64,000 nt of DNA from Burkholderiaceae bacterium (GCA_919902775.1 CAKKRJ010000002.1:320245-384244); one strand, 5' to 3'; numbered from the stretch's first letter, positions 49,633-57,764 are shown. Made by a program: numbers and translations. The notes: a model not told the origin generated them from the sequence alone.

Positions 49633-50589
49633 TCAGATGTCCAGCACCAGCCGTTCACCCCGGGCCCGAGAAACGCAAGCCATCAACACTTGGTGGCTTG
49701 CTTTGTCTTCGGGACTGAGGATTTGGTCGCGGTGGTCCACTTCACCCTCCAGGACGGCGCACTCACAGGATCCGCACACGCCTTCGCGACAGACCGACGG
49801 GAGGACAACGCCACAGGTTTCAAGCGCCTCAAGAATGGATTGGTGTGCAGCGACGTCAACCGTCTTGCGTTTGCGGGCAAGTTCGACCACAAACGGGCGG
49901 TTATCTTGTGTTGGGCCCCGAGGGTTTCCGCCAAACGACTCAAAGTGAAGGTGGTCGGACGGATGGCCTGCAGCCAGTTCACGCACTTTTTCCATCAGAC
50001 CGAGCGGACCGCAGCAGTAAATGTGCGTTTGCGGGGAAATGTCGACCAGCACCCCGTGCAGGTCCAGCGCCCGACCATGGTTTTCGTCGTCGAAGTGGAA
50101 TCGGACATGGTCGGCAAATGCCGCAAGTTCCGTGGCATACGCCGCACCGGCACGGCTGCGGGCCGCGTACACCATGTCCCAGGGCAATTCTTGGCGCAAG
50201 CGCTGCATGGCCATCGCCAGCAGCGGCGTAATGCCGATGCCACCGGCAATCAGCACCGCCGGAGCCGGGTCATCCACCAGCGCGAACAGATTTCGCGGGG
50301 TGCCCACCGTCAAGACCTGGCCCAGTGCCAAGTTGTGGTGAACATAGCTTGAGCCCCCCCTGCTGCAGGCGGCCAGACCGACTGCCACGACATACCGCGA
50401 CTGCGACTCCAAGGAACCCGCCTGCGTGAGTGAATAGGCGCGTGTTTGCCCGTTGGGAAGATGCAGGTCGATGTGGGCGCCAGGAGTGCTTTTTGGTAAT
50501 AACCCTTGGTTTTCAGCAACCAGAGTGACTTCCACCACGCCACTGGCAACGGACCTGAGTTGATGAACAATGACCTGGACGGTTTGCAA
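49633..50589 (-). CDS. Phthalate-dioxygenase-reductase (VanB) type oxidoreductase
   Basis: Electron-transfer partner of the Rieske oxygenase, 318 residues. The order is an FMN-binding barrel (TRAYSLTQAGS), an NAD-binding domain (IAGGIGITPLLAM, IYCCGPLGLMEKV) and a C-terminal plant-type [2Fe-2S] domain (CREGVCGSCECAV, then HQVLMAC). The start is placed at TTG 50589 with AGAGGA 8 nt upstream. It gives the usual family length, whereas an ATG at 50667 would lie within the -35 of the operon promoter. First gene of the operon, divergent from the LysR gene. This reductase class usually serves alpha-only oxygenases, so its pairing with an alpha/beta oxygenase is less common. Confidence 0.9.
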   Translation of the reverse strand: MQTVQVIVHQLRSVASGVVEVTLVAENQGLLPKSTPGAHIDLHLPNGQTRAYSLTQAGSLESQSRYVVAVGLAACSRGGSSYVHHNLALGQVLTVGTPRNLFALVDDPAPAVLIAGGIGITPLLAMAMQRLRQELPWDMVYAARSRAGAAYATELAAFADHVRFHFDDENHGRALDLHGVLVDISPQTHIYCCGPLGLMEKVRELAAGHPSDHLHFESFGGNPRGPTQDNRPFVVELARKRKTVDVAAHQSILEALETCGVVLPSVCREGVCGSCECAVLEGEVDHRDQILSPEDKASHQVLMACVSRARGERLVLDI

Positions 50590-50638
50590 CTGATTTTCCT
50601 CTGAGGTCCAAAGAATTGACGGTGTTTGAATGGAGTGA

Positions 50639-50694
50639 AGATTAGAATTTGCAATGACCGAGGTCAAGAAAACCTTTGATTCGAGAGATAACTA
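50639..50694 (-). promoter_or_regulatory. Promoter of the aromatic operon with LysR-type sites
   Basis: On the minus strand TTGACC (50667-50662), a 17-bp spacer and TAATCT (50644-50639) form a good sigma70 promoter. Its expected start near 50632 leaves about 43 nt of leader before the TTG start at 50589. ATT-N9-AAT at 50641-50655 fits the T-N11-A pattern of LysR proteins and overlaps the -10. A second imperfect dyad (TTCGAGAGATAA, about 50680-50692) lies near -50 to -60, where LysR activators usually bind. Confidence 0.55.
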
Positions 50695-50704
50695 AAAGTT
50701 TTCA

Positions 50705-51610
50705 ATGAAACTGAACCAGATCAAGGCGCTGATTGCCATTGCGGAGACGGGAAGCATCCGCGCTGCTGCGCGAAAAATTGGATTGACGCAGCCGGCATTG
50801 AGCAAGAACTTGCAGGCGCTGGAGGAAGAGTTGAGTGTTCGACTCGTGCACAGAACAGCGCGGGGAGTGAACCTCACCACCTATGGCCAGGCCATCCTCG
50901 CGAGGGGGCGCGGTATTGCTATCGAGTTTGAGCGTCTGCGGGAAGAGATTGAGCACATGCGGGGCGCGCAGAACGGCACCCTGTCCATTGCCGTATCACC
51001 TAGCCCTGCCATGCTGTTGTTGCCGCCGGCCATGAGGCGTTTTCGGCAAGCGTTTCCGTCGATTCAGGTGTGTGTGCGCGATGGCGTGTACCCCAATACC
51101 TTGCAACTCTTGCGAGAGGGCCTGGTGGACATGTCGGTGGGGGCGCATCCTCCGCTTGCAAAGAGCACGCTGGCGGAGTTTCAAGTGGAAACGCTGTACG
51201 AGAACAAATTGGTCGTGACGTGCCGCAAAGGCCATCCCCGTGCCAACGCCAAGTCTTTGACAGAATTGCTTGACTGTGAATGGTTGATACACGGCCCAAC
51301 TGAAGGGCCTGGTTCTTTGCATACCCCGGCATTTCGTGCCAATGGCATCCCCTTGCCGAGTCCGCTTGTTGTGTCCGAATCGTTTATTTCATCACTGAGT
51401 CTGCTGGAAAACTCCGATGCGCTGTGCCTTCTGCCGGCGCGCCTGATTGAGCACTTGAGTTTGGCGGGGCGGTTGATGGCGCTCAAGCTCAAAGAGCCCA
51501 TGCCGGACTGGGATGTGTCGCTGATCACCCGTGTTCAAAGCCCGTTGACACCCGTCGCGCAAAAAATGGTAGAAATTTTCAGGCGAACTCGACCCATGAA
51601 CTTTGCCTAA
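50705..51610 (+). CDS. LysR-family transcriptional regulator of the aromatic cluster
   Basis: A 301-residue LysR protein. The N-terminal winged helix (MKLNQIKALIAIAETGSIRA, then AARKIGLTQPALSKNLQALE) is followed by a linker helix and a two-lobed effector domain from about residue 90 (GTLSIAVSPSPAMLLLPPAM). It is divergent from the reductase gene with a 115-bp shared control region, the standard layout for an activator of an aromatic operon that responds to the substrate or an intermediate. It is the last island gene; 60 bp without a recognisable feature separate it from the amiC stop. Confidence 0.93.
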   Translation: MKLNQIKALIAIAETGSIRAAARKIGLTQPALSKNLQALEEELSVRLVHRTARGVNLTTYGQAILARGRGIAIEFERLREEIEHMRGAQNGTLSIAVSPSPAMLLLPPAMRRFRQAFPSIQVCVRDGVYPNTLQLLREGLVDMSVGAHPPLAKSTLAEFQVETLYENKLVVTCRKGHPRANAKSLTELLDCEWLIHGPTEGPGSLHTPAFRANGIPLPSPLVVSESFISSLSLLENSDALCLLPARLIEHLSLAGRLMALKLKEPMPDWDVSLITRVQSPLTPVAQKMVEIFRRTRPMNFA

Positions 51611-51670
51611 GAGCCTCTTTTGTAGAAACCCGCTCACTTTCAAGCCCGATTTGAATGTTCTTTTTTCGCT

Positions 51671-51890
51671 TCAAATGGACCGATACCGCGCCAACGGCGG
51701 GTTGCGTGAGAAGTACTGCAGGATGCCGCGCATGAGGGCGTCGGTGAGTTGCTTTTGGTAGGCCTCGCTGCCCAGTTTTTCTTCTTCTTCGGGGTTGCTG
51801 ATGAAGGCGGTCTCGACCAGCACGCTGGGGATTTCGGGGGCTTTGAGCACGGCGAAACCGGCTTGTTCAACCCGGGGTTTGTGCAGGCGG
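51671..51890. repeat. Right 220-bp direct repeat (native amiC 3' end)
   Basis: This is the copy inside the complete amidase gene, matching 40733-40952 at 217 of 220 positions. One edge coincides exactly with the amiC stop codon. Confidence 0.93.
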
Positions 51891-53074
51891 CCCACGCTGC
51901 CGATTTCGCGCAACAAACTGCCGCCCAGTTGCAGGCTGTCCTTGATTTGTGCGGCGGTGCTCATGTCCAGCAGGGCGCGTTGGACCTGTGCGTCCTGGCT
52001 GCCCAGGTTGATGCCTCCGATCAGGTCGGCCTTGTTTTCTTTTTGTGCCATCCAGCGGGCAGCACTGCTGGAGGCCGCGCCCTGGCTGAGCGCAAACACG
52101 CTGGCGCCGCTGGCCTGGGGCGTGAAAAACGCATCGGCATGGATGCTGACGAACAGATCGGCCTGCACGCGGCGGGCTTTTTGCACCCGCACTTGCAGCG
52201 GCACAAAAAAATCGGCGTCGCGCGTCATGTAGGCCCGCATGGGGCTGCCGTTGACGCTGCTGGCGTTGATGCGGTCGCGCAGCATTTTGGCGATTTTCAG
52301 CACCACGTCTTTTTCGCGCGTGCCACCGGGGCCCACGGCGCCGGGGTCTTCGCCGCCGTGGCCGGGGTCCAGCGCGATCACGATCAGGCGGTCGGTTGCG
52401 CTGGGGGTGTCGGTTCTGGGGGGATGGTCCGGACGGTCCATGGATGCCCCCGTAGACGGCAGGTGGGGCAGGTGGTCCTGGCGGCGGGTGGATTGCGCCG
52501 GCACCGGCAAGGCCGCGGTACTGTGCCTGGTTTGCCGGGCGATCAGCTCGCCCAAGGGATCGTTCACCGCCGCAGTGGGGGGCGGCAGGCCGGCGGTGGG
52601 GGTGGGTGCCTTGGCCGTGGCCCGCTCCTGGATCAGTTGCTCCAACGGATCAATGGCTTCGCTGGGGTAAAGGTCGAGCACCAGCCGGTGGGCATAAGGG
52701 GCCACTGGTTGCAGGGTGAAGACTTGCGGTGCGATGGGCCGTTTCAGGTCGATCACCAGGCGCACCACGTTGGCATTGAACTGGCCGACGCGGATCCCTG
52801 CGATGTTGGGGTCCGAGGCTTGCACTTTGCCGACCAACTCGCGCAACGCCGCGTTCAGCTGCAACCCCTCAATGTCCACAGCCAGTCGGGGGGGCGAGGC
52901 GATGAAGGTCTGGGTGGTTTTCAGCGGAGCGTCCGATTCCAGCGTGACCCGGCTGTAGTCGGGCGCAGGCCAGATGCGCACCGCCAGCATGCTGGCGCCG
53001 CGCACCAGATGCGAGGCCCCCAGGCCCAGTGCCAACAGACCCGCCTGAACCACACGGCGGCGATCAACCCGCAT
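51671..53074 (-). CDS. amiC: N-acetylmuramoyl-L-alanine amidase with AMIN domain
   Basis: Periplasmic zinc amidase for septal peptidoglycan splitting, 467 residues. ATG 53074 gives MRVDRRRVVQAGLLALGLGA, a twin-arginine-like signal as in E. coli AmiC, and overlaps tsaE by 11 bp. The AMIN domain (about 30-150) targets the septum. A Pro/Thr-rich linker leads to the Amidase_3 catalytic domain: IALDPGHGGEDPGA (His ligand), a Glu in GGTREKDVVLKIA, SIHADAF (His) and the catalytic Glu in VLVETAFISNPEEE. Its 3' end is duplicated at 40733-40952, the far side of the aromatic island. It forms an operon with tsaE, as in many betaproteobacteria. Confidence 0.95.
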   Translation of the reverse strand: MRVDRRRVVQAGLLALGLGASHLVRGASMLAVRIWPAPDYSRVTLESDAPLKTTQTFIASPPRLAVDIEGLQLNAALRELVGKVQASDPNIAGIRVGQFNANVVRLVIDLKRPIAPQVFTLQPVAPYAHRLVLDLYPSEAIDPLEQLIQERATAKAPTPTAGLPPPTAAVNDPLGELIARQTRHSTAALPVPAQSTRRQDHLPHLPSTGASMDRPDHPPRTDTPSATDRLIVIALDPGHGGEDPGAVGPGGTREKDVVLKIAKMLRDRINASSVNGSPMRAYMTRDADFFVPLQVRVQKARRVQADLFVSIHADAFFTPQASGASVFALSQGAASSSAARWMAQKENKADLIGGINLGSQDAQVQRALLDMSTAAQIKDSLQLGGSLLREIGSVGRLHKPRVEQAGFAVLKAPEIPSVLVETAFISNPEEEEKLGSEAYQKQLTDALMRGILQYFSRNPPLARYRSI

Positions 53075-53621
53075 GGGGTGCACCCTCCCGCCACGACCGC
53101 AGCCAGCCTTGGCCGCGTGCGGTGCCCGCGCTGATGCGCACTCGGCGCTGGTCTTCATCAACGGCGTCCAGCGCGATCACCCAGTCGGGCGGTGGCAGTT
53201 GCCCGGCCACCTTGTCGGGCCACTCCATGAGCTTGAGGCCGGGCCCGGCAAAGATGTCCCGGAAACCGGCGTCTTCCCATTCCTGGGGGTCATTGAAGCG
53301 GTAAAAATCAAAATGCCAGATGGGCCAGGCGCTGTCGCCTGTGCCCGCCTGGTGTGGCTCGACCACGGCATAAGTCGGGCTTTTGATGCGGCCTAAGACC
53401 CCGGCTGCACGCAGCAAATGGCGCACCAGGGTGGTTTTGCCCGCGCCCAGGTTGCCGCGCAATTCGATGCAGGCATCGCGTCCGCCCGGCCAGGTGGTCA
53501 GGGCGTGTGCCAGCTGTTGGGCAAAGGCTTGCGTGGCGGCCTCATCGGGCCACAAGCCCTGCCAAACGGCGGCGGCGGCGGGGGTTTCTACAATCGGCGG
53601 GTGACTGCTGAACGTACTCAA
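53064..53621 (-). CDS. tsaE: tRNA threonylcarbamoyladenosine biosynthesis ATPase TsaE
   Basis: P-loop ATPase needed for t6A formation at tRNA A37 with TsaB/D/C. Visible motifs are Walker A GNLGAGKTTLVRHLLRA, SPTYAVVEPH, the FDFYRF box and LMEWPDKV. The start is uncertain: TTG 53621 gives 185 residues with AAGAAG upstream, while a longer frame to 53684 lies inside the oppositely oriented queG gene. Even the short form overlaps queG's 5' end by 21 bp. It overlaps amiC at its 3' end. Confidence 0.92.
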   Translation of the reverse strand: MSTFSSHPPIVETPAAAAVWQGLWPDEAATQAFAQQLAHALTTWPGGRDACIELRGNLGAGKTTLVRHLLRAAGVLGRIKSPTYAVVEPHQAGTGDSAWPIWHFDFYRFNDPQEWEDAGFRDIFAGPGLKLMEWPDKVAGQLPPPDWVIALDAVDEDQRRVRISAGTARGQGWLRSWREGAPHAG

Positions 53622-54701
53622 ATTGATCTTCTTGAACTGTGGCCCCAGATCCAGATCTGGGCGCATGAATTGGGATTGTCCCAAATTGGCGTGACGGGCA
53701 TCGATTTGACCTCGGCCGAGCCCGGATTACAGGCCTGGCTGGCCGCTGGTTTTCACGGCAGCATGGGCTATATGGCCTCGCACGGGCTCAAACGGGCCCG
53801 CCCGGCCGAGCTGGTGCCGGGCACGGTGAGCGTGATCACCGCCCGCATGGATTACCTGCCCCAAGGCACCGCGCCCGATTGGGTCGCCCGCGAAACCGCC
53901 CGCAGTTTGCTGCCCGGCGAGGCGGTGGTGTCGGTGTATGCCCGGGGGCGCGATTACCACAAGGTCTTGCGCAGCCGCTTGCAAAAACTGCAAGAGCGCA
54001 TCGTGCAGGTCATTGGCCCATTTGGGCACCGCGTGTTCACCGACTCGGCCCCGGTGATGGAGGCCGAACTGGCCACCCGAAGTGGTTTGGGCTGGCGTGG
54101 CAAGCACACCTTGGTGCTGAGCCGCGAGGCGGGTTCGGTGTTTTTTCTGGGTGAACTGTTTGTTGATCTGGCTTTGCCCGAAACACCCCCGGTGTCTGCG
54201 CATTGCGGCCAGTGCACCGCCTGCATGGACCTGTGCCCCACCCAGGCCATCGTGGGGGCCCACCAGCTGGACGCGCGGCGCTGCATTTCTTATTTGACGA
54301 TCGAGCATGCCGGACCGATTGACGAGGCGCTGCGCCCACTGATCGGCAACCGCATTTACGGCTGCGACGATTGCCAGTTGGCCTGTCCCTGGAACAAGTT
54401 CGCGCAAGTCAGTCCCTTGCCCGACTGGCAGCCGCGTGAAGCGCTGGGTGCGTCCAGCATCGTCCAGTTGCTGGCCTGGAGCGAGGCCGAATTTTTGCGT
54501 CGCACAGAAGGCAGCGCGATCCGCCGCATTGGCCACGCCCGTTGGTTGCGCAACCTGGCATTGGCAGCGGGCAATGCGCTGGCGTCGGATGTACTGGCAC
54601 CTTCAGAGCGAGAAAAACTTCAGCAGGCTTTGAAACCCCTCGCTGCGCATGCTGATCCGGTGGTGCAAGAACAAGCGGCCTGGTCGTTGGCCAAGTTCTG
54701 A
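53601..54701 (+). CDS. queG: Epoxyqueuosine reductase
   Basis: Cobalamin- and iron-sulfur-dependent enzyme for the last step of queuosine synthesis on tRNA, 366 residues. The N-terminal cobalamin-binding domain has SQIGVTGIDL, GFHGSMGYMASH and YARGRDYHKVLRSRL. Then GWRGKHTLVLSREAGS and two [4Fe-4S] motifs follow, CGQCTACMDLCPTQAI and CDDCQLACPWN. A HEAT-like C-terminal repeat (ALKPLAAHADPVVQEQAAWS) is typical of QueG. The start is GTG 53601. It is head-to-head with tsaE, the two 5' ends overlapping, so their promoters must lie inside each other's coding sequence. Confidence 0.95.
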   Translation: MTAERTQIDLLELWPQIQIWAHELGLSQIGVTGIDLTSAEPGLQAWLAAGFHGSMGYMASHGLKRARPAELVPGTVSVITARMDYLPQGTAPDWVARETARSLLPGEAVVSVYARGRDYHKVLRSRLQKLQERIVQVIGPFGHRVFTDSAPVMEAELATRSGLGWRGKHTLVLSREAGSVFFLGELFVDLALPETPPVSAHCGQCTACMDLCPTQAIVGAHQLDARRCISYLTIEHAGPIDEALRPLIGNRIYGCDDCQLACPWNKFAQVSPLPDWQPREALGASSIVQLLAWSEAEFLRRTEGSAIRRIGHARWLRNLALAAGNALASDVLAPSEREKLQQALKPLAAHADPVVQEQAAWSLAKF

Positions 54702-54741
54702 GCCGCCGACCTACAAATCGACCTACAAGTCATCCTGTAAT

Positions 54742-55647
54742 TCAGCGCAGCACGCCCAGTGCAAACGGCAGGCTCCACATGCCGGACAAGGTGGACAGCG
54801 TGACCAGCCCCGCGACATAAGGTCCGTTGTAGCCCATGCGGGCGGCCAGCACGTAGCAAGAAGAAGCCGTGGGCAAGGCCGAAAACGCCAGCAGCGCCGT
54901 GGTTTGCACGGGACTGAGCTGGAACAGCCGGGACATGCCCAGTGCGATCAAGGGCAGCAACAGGTGCTTGACCATCAGCACGCTCAGGCCCAGCAGCTTG
55001 CCGTGGCGCAAGGTGCTCAGCTGCATGCCGGCGCCTGCCGCCATCAGGCCCAGGGCCAAAGAGGCTGCACCGATGCGGCTGACGCTGGGGTCCAGCCAAA
55101 CCGGAATGCGAAAACCCAGCAAGTTGCCGATCAGGCCCGAGCCGGTGGCGATGATCAGCGGGTTGCGCACGAGTTCGCGCAAAAAACCGGTCTTGGCATG
55201 CCGCGCCATGGGCCACACCGCGCCGATGTTGAACAGCGGCACGCACACGCCAATCAGCACCGAAATCATCAGCAAGCCCTCCGGTCCGGCCAGACGGTCA
55301 GCCAAGGCCAGGGCGATGAAGGAGTTGAAGCGAAAACCCACCTGGGCGCTGGCGGCGTGGTCGCGCCGGTTCAGCCGTGGCCCCAGAATGGGCCAGTAGG
55401 GCAGGCTGTACGACAAGGCGATGGCACACAGGCCCAGGCTCAGGCCCGCGCCAATCAGGCTGGAGGCCGCATGCAGGTCCAGTGGGCTTTTCACAATCGA
55501 GTGGAAAAGCAGTACCGGAAAGAGAAAAAAGTACACTAAATTTTCGACCTGTTGCCACACGGGGCGGTTCAGGGCCGTGAAGCGGCAAATCAGATAGCCG
55601 CACAAAATCAGGGAGAAATCGGGGAAAAGAAGTTGGGCAAAGTTCAC
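54742..55647 (-). CDS. AEC-family (auxin efflux carrier-like) transporter
   Basis: A 301-residue membrane protein with about ten hydrophobic helices in two five-helix halves. Characteristic are [11 protein letters not shown] at the N-terminus, [33 protein letters not shown] in the central cytoplasmic part, and [17 protein letters not shown] near the end. Bacterial AEC proteins carry malate, malonate or other small acids; the substrate here is unknown. The start is GTG 55647. The 40-bp gap from queG contains degenerate pieces of the family-1 repeat (CCGACCTACA). Confidence 0.9.
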   Translation of the reverse strand: MNFAQLLFPDFSLILCGYLICRFTALNRPVWQQVENLVYFFLFPVLLFHSIVKSPLDLHAASSLIGAGLSLGLCAIALSYSLPYWPILGPRLNRRDHAASAQVGFRFNSFIALALADRLAGPEGLLMISVLIGVCVPLFNIGAVWPMARHAKTGFLRELVRNPLIIATGSGLIGNLLGFRIPVWLDPSVSRIGAASLALGLMAAGAGMQLSTLRHGKLLGLSVLMVKHLLLPLIALGMSRLFQLSPVQTTALLAFSALPTASSCYVLAARMGYNGPYVAGLVTLSTLSGMWSLPFALGVLR

Positions 55648-55794
55648 CCGGCTAGGATAACTGAGGGTCAGGGCGGTCCGCGTGCTGGCCTGTCACCGAG
55701 ATGCAGGTTGGGCATTTCAGTGTTTGTGGGTTTGCCCCCTCACGAAGCCCTGTATTTTTTGCATATCATGGCTGCACTTTTAAGGAGTTCTCGC

Positions 55795-56769
55795 ATGAAG
55801 CGTCGCAATTTTGTTTCTGTGGCCAGTTTGGCTGCTACGGTTTTGGCCAGTGGTTCGGTGTGGGCGCAGGCCTATCCCAACAAGGTGGTCAAGTTGCAAG
55901 TGCCTTTTGCGCCGGGCGGCACCACGGACATCGTCGCGCGCGTCATCTCGGACCCTCTGGGCAAGGTTTTGGGCCAAAGCGTGATTGTCGAGAACAAGGC
56001 TGGCGGCGGCGGCGTGGTCGGTGCCACAGAAACCGTGCGTGCCGTCCCCGATGGCTACAACCTGGGCATGGCCACGGTGTCCACCACGGCGGCCAATCCG
56101 GCCATCAACCCCAAAATTCCCTACAACCCGACCACCGATTTCACCCCCATCATCAACATTGCGGCCACCCCCAATGTGATCGCGGTGCACCCCAGTTTTC
56201 CGGCCAAGGACTACAAAAGTTTTCTGGCTGAATTGAAGAAAAATCCCGGCAAATACTCGTATGCCTCATCGGGCACAGGCGGCATTGGTCACCTGCAAAC
56301 CGAGTTGTGGAAGAGCTTGGCGGGCGTGTTCATCACCCACATTCCTTACCGCGGTGCGGGCCCGGCCCTGAACGACACAGTGGCCGGTCAGGTGCCGATC
56401 ATTTTTGACAATATGCCATCTGCCTTGCCTTTCATCCAGACGGGCAAGTTGGTTCCGATTGTGGTGGCCGCGCCCCAGCGTCTGCCGCAGTTGCCCAACG
56501 TGCCGACCTTCAAGGAAGTGGGTTTGGAGCCCGTCAACCGCATGGCCTATTACGGCATTCTGGGTCCCAAGAACCTGCCCAAGGAGGTGGTTGACAAAAT
56601 CAGTGCAGGTGTGAAAAAAGCCTTGCAAGATCCGGCTGTCGCCAAGCGCATCCAGGACACTGGCTCTTTGGTGGTGGCCAACACGCCGGAAGAATTTGCG
56701 GCCCAGATCAAGGCTGAATTCGAGGTCTACAAGAAGGTCGTTGACCAGCAAAAACTCAAGTTGGACTGA
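55795..56769 (+). CDS. Bug/TctC-family periplasmic solute receptor
   Basis: A 324-residue receptor with a signal peptide ([20 protein letters not shown], cut after VWAQA). It has the family motifs [57 protein letters not shown] and a C-terminal region ending [13 protein letters not shown] 55795 is preceded by TAAGGAG. No permease partners are adjacent, and the ligand is unknown. It differs clearly from the island receptor at 45915-46880. It is followed 9 bp later by xerD, so the two may be cotranscribed. Confidence 0.93.
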   Translation: MKRRNFVSVASLAATVLASGSVWAQAYPNKVVKLQVPFAPGGTTDIVARVISDPLGKVLGQSVIVENKAGGGGVVGATETVRAVPDGYNLGMATVSTTAANPAINPKIPYNPTTDFTPIINIAATPNVIAVHPSFPAKDYKSFLAELKKNPGKYSYASSGTGGIGHLQTELWKSLAGVFITHIPYRGAGPALNDTVAGQVPIIFDNMPSALPFIQTGKLVPIVVAAPQRLPQLPNVPTFKEVGLEPVNRMAYYGILGPKNLPKEVVDKISAGVKKALQDPAVAKRIQDTGSLVVANTPEEFAAQIKAEFEVYKKVVDQQKLKLD

Positions 56770-56778
56770 TCCCGGTTC

Positions 56779-57687
56779 ATGCACGAGGCCAGCCAGAACG
56801 CCATCGACTGTTTTGCCGAGGCCCTCTGGCTGGAAGACGGACTGACCGCCAACACCTTGGCGGCTTACCGTCAGGATTTGTCGCTCTATGCCACCTGGCT
56901 TTTTTTAACGCACAGGCTGGCGCTGGCGTCGACGCAAGAACACCACCTGCAGTCTTACTTTGCCGAGCGCCATGGCCAAACTCGGGCCACGTCTGCCAAC
57001 CGCAGGTTGACGGTGTTCAAACGGTTTTTTCGTTGGGCCTTGCGTGAACGACTTGTTCAAGTCGACCCGACTTTGCGCATGCTGGCCGCCAAACAGGCTT
57101 TGCGCGTGCCCAAGACCTTGGGCGAGGCGCAGGTGGACGCACTGTTGTCTGCGCCCGATGTGTCCACCGACCTGGGGTTGCGCGACCGTGCCATGTTGGA
57201 GCTGATGTATGCCAGTGGTTTGCGCGTCAGCGAACTGGTGCAGCTCAAAACCCTGCATGTGTCGCTCAATGAAGGCGTGCTGCGCATCATGGGCAAAGGC
57301 AGCAAAGAGCGCTTGGTGCCCTTTGGTGAAGAAGCCCGTGAATGGCTGCAGCGCTATCTGGGCCGGGTCCGCCCTGCCTTGCTGGGGCGGCGCCAGACGG
57401 AAGATCTGTTTGTGACCACCAGCGGACCGAAGCCCGGCACCGGCATGTCGCGTGTCATGTTCTGGAACCTGGTCAAGCGCTACGCCCTGGATGCTGGCAT
57501 CACCGCGCCGCTGTCACCGCACACCTTGCGCCATGCGTTTGCCACGCACTTGCTCAACCATGGCGCCGATTTGCGCGCGGTGCAAATGCTGCTGGGCCAT
57601 GCCGACATTTCCACCACCACCATCTACACGCATGTGGCGCGCGAACGGCTCAAGACCGTGCACGCCCAACACCATCCCAGGGGCTGA
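56779..57687 (+). CDS. xerD: Tyrosine recombinase XerD
   Basis: Site-specific recombinase for chromosome dimer resolution, 302 residues. An N-terminal SAM-like core-binding domain (LTANTLAAYRQDLSLYATWL) precedes the catalytic domain. The tetrad is Arg in YASGLRVSELVQL, Lys in the beta-hairpin (RIMGKGSKERLVPF), His and Arg in LSPHTLRHAFATHLLNHGAD, His in MLLGHADISTTTIYTHV, and the Tyr nucleophile in the same stretch. Length and motifs fit chromosomal XerD, not a phage or island integrase. Confidence 0.95.
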   Translation: MHEASQNAIDCFAEALWLEDGLTANTLAAYRQDLSLYATWLFLTHRLALASTQEHHLQSYFAERHGQTRATSANRRLTVFKRFFRWALRERLVQVDPTLRMLAAKQALRVPKTLGEAQVDALLSAPDVSTDLGLRDRAMLELMYASGLRVSELVQLKTLHVSLNEGVLRIMGKGSKERLVPFGEEAREWLQRYLGRVRPALLGRRQTEDLFVTTSGPKPGTGMSRVMFWNLVKRYALDAGITAPLSPHTLRHAFATHLLNHGADLRAVQMLLGHADISTTTIYTHVARERLKTVHAQHHPRG

Positions 57688-57737
57688 GGGCTGCGGGTGA
57701 AGTGTGAAGGTGGGGTTGCGCGCAGAGGGCCTTCCTT

Positions 57738-57764
57738 ATGTGGGAGTCCGCCCCTGCGGCCGAA
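57738..57764. repeat. Family-2 REP-like half-element
   Basis: TATGTGGGAGTCCGCCCCTG followed by CGGCCGA, a shortened copy of the family-2 unit, lies in the 93-bp gap between the convergent xerD and DUF455 genes. No other feature is visible there. Confidence 0.65.

Larger units (their letters stand above)
40953..51670. other. Candidate genomic island: aromatic/sulfate catabolic cluster
   Basis: 10,718 bp lie exactly between two direct 220-bp copies of the amiC 3' end. The contents are one LysR regulator and ten same-strand catabolic genes with almost no spare DNA at either edge (30 bp and 60 bp). There is no integrase, transposase or tRNA. A single-crossover (Campbell-type) integration of a circular molecule carrying an amiC 3' fragment would give exactly this arrangement: one complete gene, the insert, and one 3' fragment. 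This is inference from structure. Confidence 0.65.

Noticed and set aside
56779-57687. Tyrosine recombinase as integrase of the aromatic island
   Set aside because: It has the length, motifs and isolation of chromosomal XerD and lies 5 kb outside the island; the 220-bp flanking repeats are too long for a Xer core site.
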